In this document: one piece after another, positions 1 through 5,524 of the stretch
Position numbering within the stretch: position 1 is the first letter of the stretch
Layout of the letters: every line of letters starts with the position of its first letter
Assembly (NCBI GenBank): GCA_963933885.1
Contig: CAWVWF010000202.1
Coordinates: forward strand, 1 to 5,642
Origin: CAWVWF01 sp963933885
GTDB lineage: Bacteria; Bacteroidota; Bacteroidia; Flavobacteriales_C; GCA-002722245
Length of the DNA: 5,642 bases
Direction: 5' to 3'
Made by a program: the position numbers and the translations under genes
Notes under the pieces: model-generated
Told to the model about the DNA's origin: nothing
What the model saw: the letters and a program-made list of their open reading frames with translations, nothing else
Database searches by the model: none

Positions 1-229
1 TTTTAAAAATAATCTTTATTTTTTGTACTTCTATTAATTATTATGGACAGAATATTTAATTAGGTATCCATTTAAAAAGAGGAAAATTACATATTTCCAT
101 GAACTACAAACTTAGATCATCAGAACAAGAGTAAAGGTTTCAATAGCAAACCCAGCTACTTTTCATTTATTTTGGTATCTCTCCACGTTTCAACTTAAGA
201 CTCTCTCAAGTTATTTATAGTTTTCCAAC

Positions 230-889
230 TCAAGGAACTCCATAAGATTTACATAAACTAACTTCACTTCTTAAAGCCCCAACTTTCACCAAGTTTAAGA
301 ACTTAAGGTTCCCAATTGGCTTTCCACTTATAGTGGATGACCTAATAGAATTCCAAACAGATTCTAAATTTAAATGCTCTGTTAAATATACCCACCAGTT
401 ATTTACTTCAAAATACTCAGGTAATCGATGGAGGTAGTATAAACTCCTAGTTTTTAATCGCTCTAACGCACTACTCCATATATACTCTCCTGGTTTTGAT
501 TCCATCCTAGCAGTAAATGGATTTAACTCAACATAACGAATAGCTTCATAAAGATGCTCTTCATCCAAACAAGCTGAAAAGTACCTATCACCAAACAACC
601 TACCCGTCTCCTCATACTTTGCATGAAAATACCTAACATATTTTGTATTTAAGGCACAAAATAATCTAGCCAATCCTTTCTGATTTTGAGGCTCCACAAC
701 AAAATGAACGTGATTATCCATTAAACACCAAGCATATAATTTTACCTTATATTTCTTTCTGTAAAACTGGAAGCTTTTAATATATTTCTCTTTGTCTTCA
801 TCATCTCTGAAGATGTTCTCCTTCCTATTCCCTCTCTGGGTTATATGAACTGGAATCTGAGGAATTATCAATCTAGGCTTTCGTGACAT
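230..889 (-). CDS. REP-associated tyrosine transposase (RAYT), Y1 HUH family
   Basis: This 219-residue protein belongs to the IS200-like Y1 transposase family, which nicks and rejoins single-stranded DNA at hairpins. The N-terminus (residues 1-22) carries the usual PRKPR-like start and the HITQRGNR segment. The metal-binding HUH motif is HVH at residues 60-62, inside a MDNHVHFVVEP context. Candidate nucleophile tyrosines are Y84 and Y87, in the helix before GRLFGDRYFS. The RAYT signatures YVELNP (119-124), WSS (138-140) and a GKPIG...F segment (189-197) follow, so the gene looks full length for the family. No terminal inverted repeats of a classical IS and no TnpB/IscB partner are visible, which fits a solitary, domesticated RAYT rather than a mobile IS200/IS605. 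The leader is A-rich (AAAGAAAAG) with no strong Shine-Dalgarno. Family members act on REP palindromes; candidate palindromes elsewhere in this window are described separately. The nucleophile assignment is an inference from position. Confidence 0.9.
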   Translation of the reverse strand: MSRKPRLIIPQIPVHITQRGNRKENIFRDDEDKEKYIKSFQFYRKKYKVKLYAWCLMDNHVHFVVEPQNQKGLARLFCALNTKYVRYFHAKYEETGRLFGDRYFSACLDEEHLYEAIRYVELNPFTARMESKPGEYIWSSALERLKTRSLYYLHRLPEYFEVNNWWVYLTEHLNLESVWNSIRSSTISGKPIGNLKFLNLVKVGALRSEVSLCKSYGVP

Positions 890-977
890 CTTTTCTTTGC
901 AAAATAGAAATTCAAGCTTCGAATGGCTGACTAACTTTGATCAAAGGATTAATCTAATTCCAACAATTGAGTAAACC

Positions 978-1082
978 GAAAAATAACGGTTCAAAAACAG
1001 GCGTATTTTGACTTGCTTATTTACACAAAACTCCCTACTTCTATTAATCATATAGCATATTTTCAAATCAGGACTGTCCTGA
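978..1082 (+). repeat. Dispersed palindromic repeat, copy R1
   Basis: This is the first of four related copies in the window. It starts with GAAAAATAACGG, continues into an A-run and T-run (995-1010 region), and ends in the palindrome TCAGGAC-T-GTCCTGA (1068-1082), a 7-1-7 inverted repeat. It shares the exact 17-mer AAATAACGGTTCAAAAA (981-997) with copy R4 (5560-5576), and the 13-mer CAGGACTGTCCTG (1069-1081) with copy R2. The first G of the element and the GACTGT core are 94 bases apart, against 95 in R2 and R3. The centre of the element is poorly conserved. No coding potential was noticed inside it. Confidence 0.75.
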
Positions 1083-1108
1083 ATTACTGCTGTACTGCTG
1101 AATTACTG
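1079..1108 (+). repeat. 11-bp direct repeat CTGAATTACTG
   Basis: CTGAATTACTG occurs at 1079-1089 and again at 1098-1108, with CTGTACTG-like sequence between. The first copy overlaps the end of the R1 palindrome. The same stretch after the GACTGT core reads GAATTATTGCG in copy R3, so the motif belongs to the repeat family and has been locally duplicated here. Confidence 0.6.
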
Positions 1109-1185
1109 TACCTAGTCAACGTTTAATTTATTTAAGGTTTATACTTATGAAAATACAAGTTTTCAGACCAAATAGTAACCTCGAA

Positions 1186-1216
1186 TTGATTATTGAATAG
1201 AAAAGTTATAGATTTG
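1186..1216 (+). promoter_or_regulatory. Bacteroidota-type promoter for the toxin-antitoxin-like genes
   Basis: A TTG at 1186-1188 is followed after 20 bases by TAGATTTG at 1209-1216. This is an exact match to the Bacteroidota promoter pattern (-33 TTG, 17-23 bases, -7 TAnnTTTG). The ATG at 1224 begins only 7 bases after the -7 box, so the transcript probably starts at or within a few bases of the start codon. That would give a leaderless or almost leaderless mRNA. Confidence 0.6.
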
Positions 1217-1223
1217 TAACACG

Positions 1224-1412
1224 ATGACGAAGATCGAATTAAAGTATTCAGCAGTAGAATCTATCTTTTCAAAAGGAGAAGTAGATGAGATTCTTGAAGC
1301 TTATCTAACAGAAAAAGAACAGGTCAAACTATTCGTTGACAAACATCCTGACCTAATCAAAAGAGGTATAAAGAATGGTCTTATCAGTTCTGAATTAATT
1401 AACTCACTATAA
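1224..1412 (+). CDS. Small protein, putative antitoxin of a zeta-like toxin
   Basis: This 62-residue acidic and lysine-rich protein is predicted mostly helical, with no signal peptide, membrane segment or recognised DNA-binding motif. I do not recognise its family. The antitoxin role is inferred from context: it sits immediately before a zeta-toxin-like P-loop kinase gene, in the same frame, separated only by the TAA stop (1410-1412) that abuts the toxin's GTG. Its own promoter matches the Bacteroidota consensus and ends 7 bases before the ATG, which supports this start and suggests leaderless translation. The adjoining stop and start imply translational coupling, which is typical of toxin-antitoxin operons. 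An alternative is that it is a detached N-terminal extension of the kinase, since read-through of the single TAA would fuse the two. Confidence 0.55.
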   Translation: MTKIELKYSAVESIFSKGEVDEILEAYLTEKEQVKLFVDKHPDLIKRGIKNGLISSELINSL

Positions 1413-2014
1413 GTGATCCTTACTCTTTTAGCGGGTCCAAATGGTGTTGGTAAAACAACATACTCCGACTTTCTTGTTAGAAACAATTACCAACCTTTCC
1501 TTTAAATACAGACACCCTAATCAAGCTAATTAATATTTCCAAAATACCTGACGATGTACTCAGGTATGAAACTGCTGAAGAAGCAATCGAGAACAAAACT
1601 TCCTTTAGCTATGAAAGTAACTATAGCTACAGCAGTCAATGTGCCCCTATTGGTTTACTTGATGTAAAAGGATACAAGCTTAACATGGTATATCTATGTC
1701 TCCCAAACATTGAATCAAGTAGACTAAGAGTTGCAAAACGAATTGCGAAAAACGGTCACCCAGTAACTGAAGAAAAGCTCAAGTATAATTATGAAAAAGG
1801 CTTGAAGAATTTAGACAACTCATACATGGAGTTTAATTCTGTGCAGATTTTTGAAGCTGATATGGAAACGGGAAATCTTTTCCTTTCTCTTAGGTTAAAG
1901 AAAGGGTTTGGAATAGTAGGTTATACTGCAACACCAGAATGTTTCAATGAAAAACTAACGCCAAACCTTTTAAAACTAATAAGAGAGTTTAATAAATCAC
2001 CAATTAAGCAATAA
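1413..2014 (+). pseudogene. Zeta-toxin-like P-loop kinase, frameshifted
   Basis: Two reading frames together give a zeta-toxin-like protein of about 200 residues. The first (1413-1505, GTG start) encodes VILTLLAGPNGVGKTT with a textbook Walker A (GPNGVGKTT, residues 8-16) and stops at TAA 1503-1505. The second frame, displaced by -1, continues at about 1502 with LNTDTLIK, then SFSYES (1601-1618), which resembles the FAFETT motif of zeta toxins. It then has RVAKRIAKNGHPVTEEKL and NYEKGLKNL, matching the conserved R..R...GGH.V....I..RY...L.NL block, and ends at 2014. Zeta toxins phosphorylate UDP-sugar cell-wall precursors or related metabolites; the substrate here is unknown. The fault lies in CCTTTCCTTTAAAT, where one extra T would restore the frame. 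The ORF from ATG 1685 lacks the P-loop and would not be an active kinase. A sequencing error remains possible. Confidence 0.7.
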
Positions 2015-2023
2015 ATACTGATC

Positions 2024-2055
2024 AATCTCTCCTTTTAAAACAAAGGAGACAGATT
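2024..2055. repeat. Inverted repeat just after the toxin pseudogene
   Basis: TCTCCTTT (2028-2035) pairs with AAAGGAGA (2042-2049) around a 6-base loop, and AATC (2024-2027) pairs with GATT (2052-2055) across a small bulge. It starts 10 bases after the stop codon, where a terminator would sit, but no T-tract follows on the plus strand, so an intrinsic terminator is not well supported. Confidence 0.55.
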
Positions 2056-2071
2056 GTATGTCGTATCCTTT

Positions 2072-2091
2072 ACTGGGGAACCTGACCCAGT
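2072..2091. repeat. Short inverted repeat ACTGGG/CCCAGT
   Basis: ACTGGG (2072-2077) and CCCAGT (2086-2091) form a 6-bp stem with an 8-base loop. It is the second of three hairpins in a row between the convergent genes. Confidence 0.4.
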
Positions 2092-2099
2092 CATGTTAA

Positions 2100-2123
2100 T
2101 TGAAGTAAAAAAAAGTACTTCAA
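2100..2123. repeat. Inverted repeat TTGAAGTA/TACTTCAA
   Basis: TTGAAGTA (2100-2107) and TACTTCAA (2116-2123) form a perfect 8-bp stem around a poly-A loop. It is the third hairpin in the cluster and lies 15 bases before repeat copy R2. Confidence 0.5.
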
Positions 2124-2138
2124 ACAAGTGAATAAATC

Positions 2139-2243
2139 GAAATATAACCATCTAAAAAAAGAGCTTTTTTTGACTCACTAAATCAGCCGAAAACATCCAT
2201 TATCATTAACCACAGTCGTCCTTTTAAATTCAGGACTGTCCTG
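2139..2243 (+). repeat. Dispersed palindromic repeat, copy R2
   Basis: The element begins GAAATATAACC, has an A7-G-AG-C-T7 self-complementary core (2154-2171), then GACTCA, and ends in CAGGACTGTCCTG (2231-2243), identical to the R1 palindrome. The first G and the GACTGT core are 95 bases apart, as in R3. TTTTTTGACTCA is shared with R3. The copy ends two bases before the stop codon of the minus-strand ORF 2246-3496, so it occupies that gene's immediate 3' flank. On the minus strand the A/T core could weakly terminate transcription. Confidence 0.7.
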
Positions 2244-2245
2244 GT

Positions 2246-3496
2246 TTATTTATGATATTGTCCTTTCCATCCAGGAAATTCTTTCTCTACCCTTGCTTTT
2301 GCAGTGTTTTCTATCTGTTTTGGCTTCCAATCTGGATTTTTATTTTTTAAGATTTCCTTATATCTTGCTTTCTTATTATCTAAATAATTCCTCCATTCAG
2401 CTACAAAAGATTTTGGTGCACCCTTTGTTCCTTTTCCTGATACAACATATTTACCATTTGGCTTTGGAACATTTGACATTGCCTTATAACCAATAAACTT
2501 ATTTGCTGGATGAACTGTAACAGGGTTTGGATATCCTGACCAACTTGGGAAATTCTCAAACCTTCCTTTAAACATTCCATTCCCTAAATCTATTGCCTTA
2601 AATTTATTTTCAGGTTTGTCATCTTTTCCACCTTTTATTAAATCTTTTAATTTGTGCTTATTCCCAAACTTACCAATATTAATTGCGAGTTTATCTAAAC
2701 TTGATTGAGCCTTTTTCTCCTTCTTTGGGTCATTAGGGTTCTTAGCAGCATTTAATTTGGAGGTAGTTGAAGAGGTTGCTCTTTCTAATCCACTTAATGA
2801 ATTAATAATATGACCAGAATTTCCTTTCCATTCAGGAGAATCTTGACTCTTCTCAACTGTGGTTTTAGCTTTAACTAATTTAGAAGTTAATACCCCTTCT
2901 TTACTTGCCATGTAGACCTTGCCTTTCTTGAATTTAAGAGTATGGCTCTTCCCAGACATAGTAAAGGACTCATTAGCAAACTTAGCTTCCTCCTTATCTT
3001 TGTCTTTATCCTCTTTCTTCTTCTTCCCTTTCTTACCACCACCAAACCATTTCCTAATCTTACCAGCAACTTTCTTAATAATCTTGGTAATGGCTTTGTC
3101 TATTGGCTTACGTACTTTATTGATAACCTTTTTGATAGCCTTGCCTATCCCTCCTAATCCTACAAACCTCGCCAAGAAGCTCATCATCATTGGGATTGTA
3201 AGTGCCATGGCATTCTCTATAAATCCTGCTGCTGCTGCTCCTACTTTTCCTGCGGCTATTTTACTTATTGAAGAGAAGATAGAACCTACAAAGTCGATTA
3301 TTCTATTCCAGTTGGTTACAAAGAACATTACTGTATCGTAAATCAACATTACAGCTTGTACTAATGCGCCTGCTGGGTTTAGCATCATAAGTAGTTTAAG
3401 AGAGGCTTTTTTAACAATTTGCATTATCGCCCAGTCTCTAATTCCGCCTATTATGGTTGTTTTAATCTCATCGGCTTTCTCCTTGAGGTCTTCCAA
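2246..3496 (-). CDS. C-terminal fragment of an eCIS-associated or polymorphic-toxin-like protein
   Basis: The 416-residue ORF starts at TTG with an in-frame TAA (3497-3499) directly before it, so the start is forced and there is no usual ATG. Residues 11-145 form a hydrophobic, glycine- and alanine-rich helical block: DWAIMQIVKKA, LNPAGALVQAVMLIYDTVMFF, IAAGKVGAAA, FLARFVGLGGIGKAI, VRKPIDKAI. I associate this pattern with the region preceding the toxin domain in large DUF4157-type proteins of extracellular contractile injection systems. A lysine-rich linker (150-172) follows, then an FTMSGKSHTLKF...VYMAS segment (178-197) also seen in that protein class. The last ~190 residues are basic, with GHIINSLSGLERA (228-240), YPNPVTVHPANKFIGYKA (322-339) and EWRNYLDNKKARY (367-379); I cannot assign their activity. 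The usual N-terminal half, several hundred residues, is absent, and no coding trace of it appears upstream. No immunity gene is visible nearby. The piece is either a decayed gene end or a displaced toxin cassette. The family call is from memory of sequence pattern. Confidence 0.65.
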   Translation of the reverse strand: MEDLKEKADEIKTTIIGGIRDWAIMQIVKKASLKLLMMLNPAGALVQAVMLIYDTVMFFVTNWNRIIDFVGSIFSSISKIAAGKVGAAAAGFIENAMALTIPMMMSFLARFVGLGGIGKAIKKVINKVRKPIDKAITKIIKKVAGKIRKWFGGGKKGKKKKEDKDKDKEEAKFANESFTMSGKSHTLKFKKGKVYMASKEGVLTSKLVKAKTTVEKSQDSPEWKGNSGHIINSLSGLERATSSTTSKLNAAKNPNDPKKEKKAQSSLDKLAINIGKFGNKHKLKDLIKGGKDDKPENKFKAIDLGNGMFKGRFENFPSWSGYPNPVTVHPANKFIGYKAMSNVPKPNGKYVVSGKGTKGAPKSFVAEWRNYLDNKKARYKEILKNKNPDWKPKQIENTAKARVEKEFPGWKGQYHK

Positions 3497-3498
3497 TT

Positions 3499-3562
3499 AA
3501 ATAGGGACGCTCACTTTTATTTGTCTTAATCACTATGAAATAAAAAGTGAGCGTCCCCATTT
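3499..3562. repeat. Long inverted repeat with GGGACGCTCAC arms
   Basis: GGGACGCTCACTTTT (3504-3518) is perfectly complementary to 3543-3557. The pairing continues inward with ATTT/AAAT across a one-base bulge, and outward with AAAT (3499-3502) and ATTT (3559-3562) across one mismatch. The loop is about 15 bases. Palindromes beginning GGGGAC are, as I recall, common near RAYT genes. It lies exactly between the stop codon preceding the toxin fragment and the intergenic region of the lipoprotein gene. A role as terminator is possible but there is no clean T-tract on either side. Confidence 0.8.
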
Positions 3563-3635
3563 TTCCATAAATATTGATGAAAATGACCAAGGAATATTAG
3601 AAGTTAAAAAAATAAAGGAAAACTAACCATACCTA

Positions 3636-3663
3636 TTGTTATCTCTGATGGCATTTATTTTTC
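3636..3663 (+). promoter_or_regulatory. Candidate promoter of the lipoprotein-DOMON cluster
   Basis: TTG (3636-3638) is followed after 17 bases by TATTTTTC (3656-3663), one mismatch from the TAnnTTTG box of Bacteroidota. It would leave a leader of about 50 bases before the ATG at 3721. The region is T-rich, so a chance match is quite possible. Confidence 0.3.
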
Positions 3664-3720
3664 AAATCCATCGATTATAACTTTAAAAGCTATACTTAGA
3701 AAACCGCTAATTGAAAACGT

Positions 3721-4440
3721 ATGAAAAAAATCATAACACTTCTTCTAGGTATAATATTAGTTTCTTCTTGTAAAAAAGATAAGACTACTGAATCAGATTC
3801 ATGTACTTACACAGTAAGCTACCTGACCGAAACTGCAGTTGGATCTTATACAGCACCAAACGGAGATATACACGGAACCAGTGGGGTTTATGAATCTCGA
3901 ATCACTAATGTAGCTGGTTGTGATTCGATAATCACAATTAACCTTACGATAACTGTCCCTATTGCAATTGGAGACTTTGCAGAAGGAGGTATAGTATTTT
4001 GGTTAGATGGAAATGGTGGTGGATTAGTGTGCGCCATAGCCGATCAAAGTAACAGCATACAATGGAATAGCGGAGTTCAAAAATGGACTGGAGCTTCCGG
4101 AACTGCTATTGGTACAGGCGACGTAAATACAACTAAAATAATTAGCTTTCAAGGTTCTCCAACAATAGATTATGCCGCTAATATAGCAAACACATATATT
4201 GGTAATGGATATACAGATTGGTTTTTGCCTTCAAAATTAGAGCTTGCAGAAATCAATAAGAACAAAAATACAATCAATACTTCGGCACTTGCAAATGGAG
4301 GAACAGCACTTAGTAATATATATTGGAGTAGTACGGAATATAATACCGACTACGCTTATTTCTATGTTTTACCTGCTAATGACTCATTTACAAACAATAA
4401 AAAAAGTACAAGCTCAGTGCGTGCTGTACGCGCTTTTTAA
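3721..4440 (+). CDS. Lipoprotein with DUF1566-type (Lcl C-terminal) domain
   Basis: The 239-residue protein begins with MKK, a hydrophobic stretch (4-14) and a lipobox LVSSC with the lipidated cysteine at residue 17, so it should be anchored in an envelope membrane. Residues after the cysteine (KKDKT) do not form a clear surface-export signal. Residues 28-80 are a small cysteine-containing module ending GCDSIITINLTI, a motif often seen in Bacteroidota surface proteins. Residues 82-239 match the DUF1566 pattern: IGDFAEGGIVFWLDGNGGG, later NGYTDWFLPSKLEL (162-175), IYWSSTEY (200-207) and the terminal SSVRAVRAF. Such domains have a C-type-lectin-like flavour and are taken to be extracellular, with unknown ligand. 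The ATG has no Shine-Dalgarno, as is normal in this phylum. The DOMON gene follows after 27 bases, suggesting co-transcription. Confidence 0.8.
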   Translation: MKKIITLLLGIILVSSCKKDKTTESDSCTYTVSYLTETAVGSYTAPNGDIHGTSGVYESRITNVAGCDSIITINLTITVPIAIGDFAEGGIVFWLDGNGGGLVCAIADQSNSIQWNSGVQKWTGASGTAIGTGDVNTTKIISFQGSPTIDYAANIANTYIGNGYTDWFLPSKLELAEINKNKNTINTSALANGGTALSNIYWSSTEYNTDYAYFYVLPANDSFTNNKKSTSSVRAVRAF

Positions 4441-4467
4441 TTATATTTAATACAAAAAACAAAGACT

Positions 4468-5235
4468 ATGAAAACTACTTTAATAGCTGTTGCTACTTTA
4501 CTTACAGGACTTACATCACAAGCAAGTGAATATTTTGGATCTGTTACTTTTAATGACATGACTTTAGATGTAACATTGAACGATGTTACTAACAAGGTAA
4601 CTTTTGATGTAACTGGACCAAAATCGGGTTGGGTATCTATGGGGTTTGGTTCACAGCAAATGAATGGAACCTATTGTATTATCGCCAACGAAGGTGGTAC
4701 AAATAATAGTCAAGAAAGAATTTTAGGATTTCATTCATATGGGACTAAATTAGCAACGGATTTAATTTCGGTTGATAATTACACAACTACAGCTACAAGT
4801 GCTTCTTATTCCATAACAAGAGATTTATCGGTAAGTTCAACAGAAGCTCAAGCATATGATTTTGTTGCTCAGGCTGGTACTGTTGATTTAATAATGGCGT
4901 ACGGAAACAGTACTGCTCAGCATCATGCCGCAAGATTTTTTGGAACTATTGATTTTGTTAAAATAACTACAACAAGCACAAAAGAAACGATCATAGCGCA
5001 GGAATTAAAGGTGTTTCCTAACCCAGCAACTAATCAATTAAATGTTCAATTAGATAAAGCTTCTGCTGCAACAACAGTAACTATTTCTGATTTACAAGGG
5101 AAATTAATCAAGCAAACTGAGTTTGTAAACCAAAAATTATTAAATGTAAATGTTAGCGATATAACTGCAGGAAGCTATATGGTTAAAGTAAAAGGATCTA
5201 ATTTTTTGAGTACTTCAATTTTTGTTAAAAAGTAG
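4468..5235 (+). CDS. Secreted DOMON-domain protein with T9SS type A sorting domain
   Basis: The 255-residue protein has a signal peptide (1-19, likely cleaved after SQA). Residues 20-165 fit a DOMON fold: FDVTGPKSGWVSMGFGSQQM (46-65), YCIIANEGG (69-77), a central SYSITRDL strand (113-120), DLIMAYGN (140-147) and HHAARFFGTIDF (152-163). DOMON domains bind haem or sugars. M65 and H152 or H153 sit where cytochrome-type DOMON domains place their Met/His haem ligands, which suggests but does not show haem binding. Residues 177-255 form a Por-secretion tail (VFPNPATNQLNVQL, ISDLQGKL, ITAGSYMVKV, terminal FVKK), so the protein crosses the outer membrane by the type IX system and is released or surface-attached. 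It follows the lipoprotein gene closely and precedes a strong terminator, so it is probably the last gene of a two-gene transcript. The substrate is unknown. Confidence 0.87.
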   Translation: MKTTLIAVATLLTGLTSQASEYFGSVTFNDMTLDVTLNDVTNKVTFDVTGPKSGWVSMGFGSQQMNGTYCIIANEGGTNNSQERILGFHSYGTKLATDLISVDNYTTTATSASYSITRDLSVSSTEAQAYDFVAQAGTVDLIMAYGNSTAQHHAARFFGTIDFVKITTTSTKETIIAQELKVFPNPATNQLNVQLDKASAATTVTISDLQGKLIKQTEFVNQKLLNVNVSDITAGSYMVKVKGSNFLSTSIFVKK

Positions 5236-5307
5236 AGATTATTTTTTAGCCGTCTGTTACTGCGTTTATCAAAGTAAGACTGTTCAAATTATTTATGATT
5301 TCAAAAC

Positions 5308-5344
5308 AAAAAAGGCCCATCTGATAATTCAGATGGGCCTTTTT
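5308..5344 (+). terminator. Rho-independent terminator after the DOMON gene
   Basis: GGCCCATCTGA (5314-5324) and TCAGATGGGCC (5329-5339) form a perfect 11-bp GC-rich stem with a TAAT loop, followed by T5 (5340-5344) and preceded by A6. It lies 72 bases after the stop codon at 5235 and ends the 3721-5235 cluster. The flanking A-run means it could also act on the minus strand. Confidence 0.93.
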
Positions 5345-5350
5345 AAGTTG

Positions 5351-5366
5351 ATTTCGATATCGAAAT
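5351..5366. repeat. 16-bp perfect palindrome ATTTCGATATCGAAAT
   Basis: The two halves are perfectly complementary with no spacer, a form expected of a dimeric protein-binding site rather than an RNA hairpin. It lies just downstream of the terminator with no gene start nearby, so its role is unclear. Confidence 0.5.
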
Positions 5367-5410
5367 TCCGAACCTAATCTCTGATTAGTTGCCTTTGGTA
5401 TAAAAAAAGC

Positions 5411-5519
5411 GAAACATAGCACCTCAAAAAGAGTCCTTTTTTGACTCATTAAAAATGTTTTAGAATAATTACACATATTGAGTCTGTATTGCTTTCTCAG
5501 AGAAAGACTGTTCCGAATT
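5411..5519 (+). repeat. Dispersed palindromic repeat, copy R3
   Basis: The copy begins GAAACATAGC, has an A5G-AGTC-CT5 self-complementary core (5426-5441), then TTTTTTGACTCATTAAA, and reaches a GACTGT core at 5506-5511, 95 bases from its start as in R2. In place of CAGGACTGTCCTG it reads AAAGACTGTTCCG, followed by GAATTATTGCG, like GAATTACTGCT after R1. It also contains its own 7-1-7 palindrome CTTTCTC-A-GAGAAAG (5492-5506). Confidence 0.65.
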
Positions 5520-5524
5520 ATTGC

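Larger units (their letters stand above)
890..1223. other. Intergenic region between divergent RAYT and toxin-antitoxin-like genes
   Basis: No credible gene lies here. From left to right it holds a 12-bp perfect palindrome CTTTGATCAAAG (935-946) upstream of the RAYT start, the dispersed repeat copy R1 (978-1082), a direct repeat of CTGAATTACTG (1079-1089 and 1098-1108), and the promoter of the downstream gene (1186-1216). The palindrome could be an operator for the RAYT gene, but nothing else supports that. Confidence 0.6.

Noticed and set aside
26..50. A fifth repeat copy at the left edge, because TACTTCTATTAAT (26-38) also occurs in R1 (1036-1048)
   Set aside because: The following GGAC is 19 bases away instead of 35, and no head or A/T core aligns; the 13-base match could be chance in AT-rich DNA.
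230..889. A complete IS200/IS605 insertion sequence
   Set aside because: The protein has RAYT features rather than classical TnpA features, and no TnpB or matching left and right end hairpins flank it.
1301..1486. Minus-strand frame of 61 codons across the antitoxin/toxin junction
   Set aside because: It overlaps the Walker A coding segment and the small upstream gene on the plus strand and looks like a shadow.
1496..1507. Programmed ribosomal frameshift at TTTAAAT in the zeta-like gene
   Set aside because: The heptamer has the X XXY YYZ form, but its TTA AAT codons are in the downstream frame, not the incoming one, so simultaneous -1 slippage as usually described does not apply.
2919..3341. 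Plus-strand open frame of 140 codons, hydrophobic, opposite the toxin fragment
   Set aside because: It is antisense to a frame with coherent domain structure; the hydrophobic runs mirror the lysine-rich linker and helices on the other strand.
5273..5296. Another repeat core, since TAAGACTGTTCAAATTATT resembles the R3 end
   Set aside because: The matching head would fall inside the DOMON coding sequence and is absent, so at most it is a solo end fragment.
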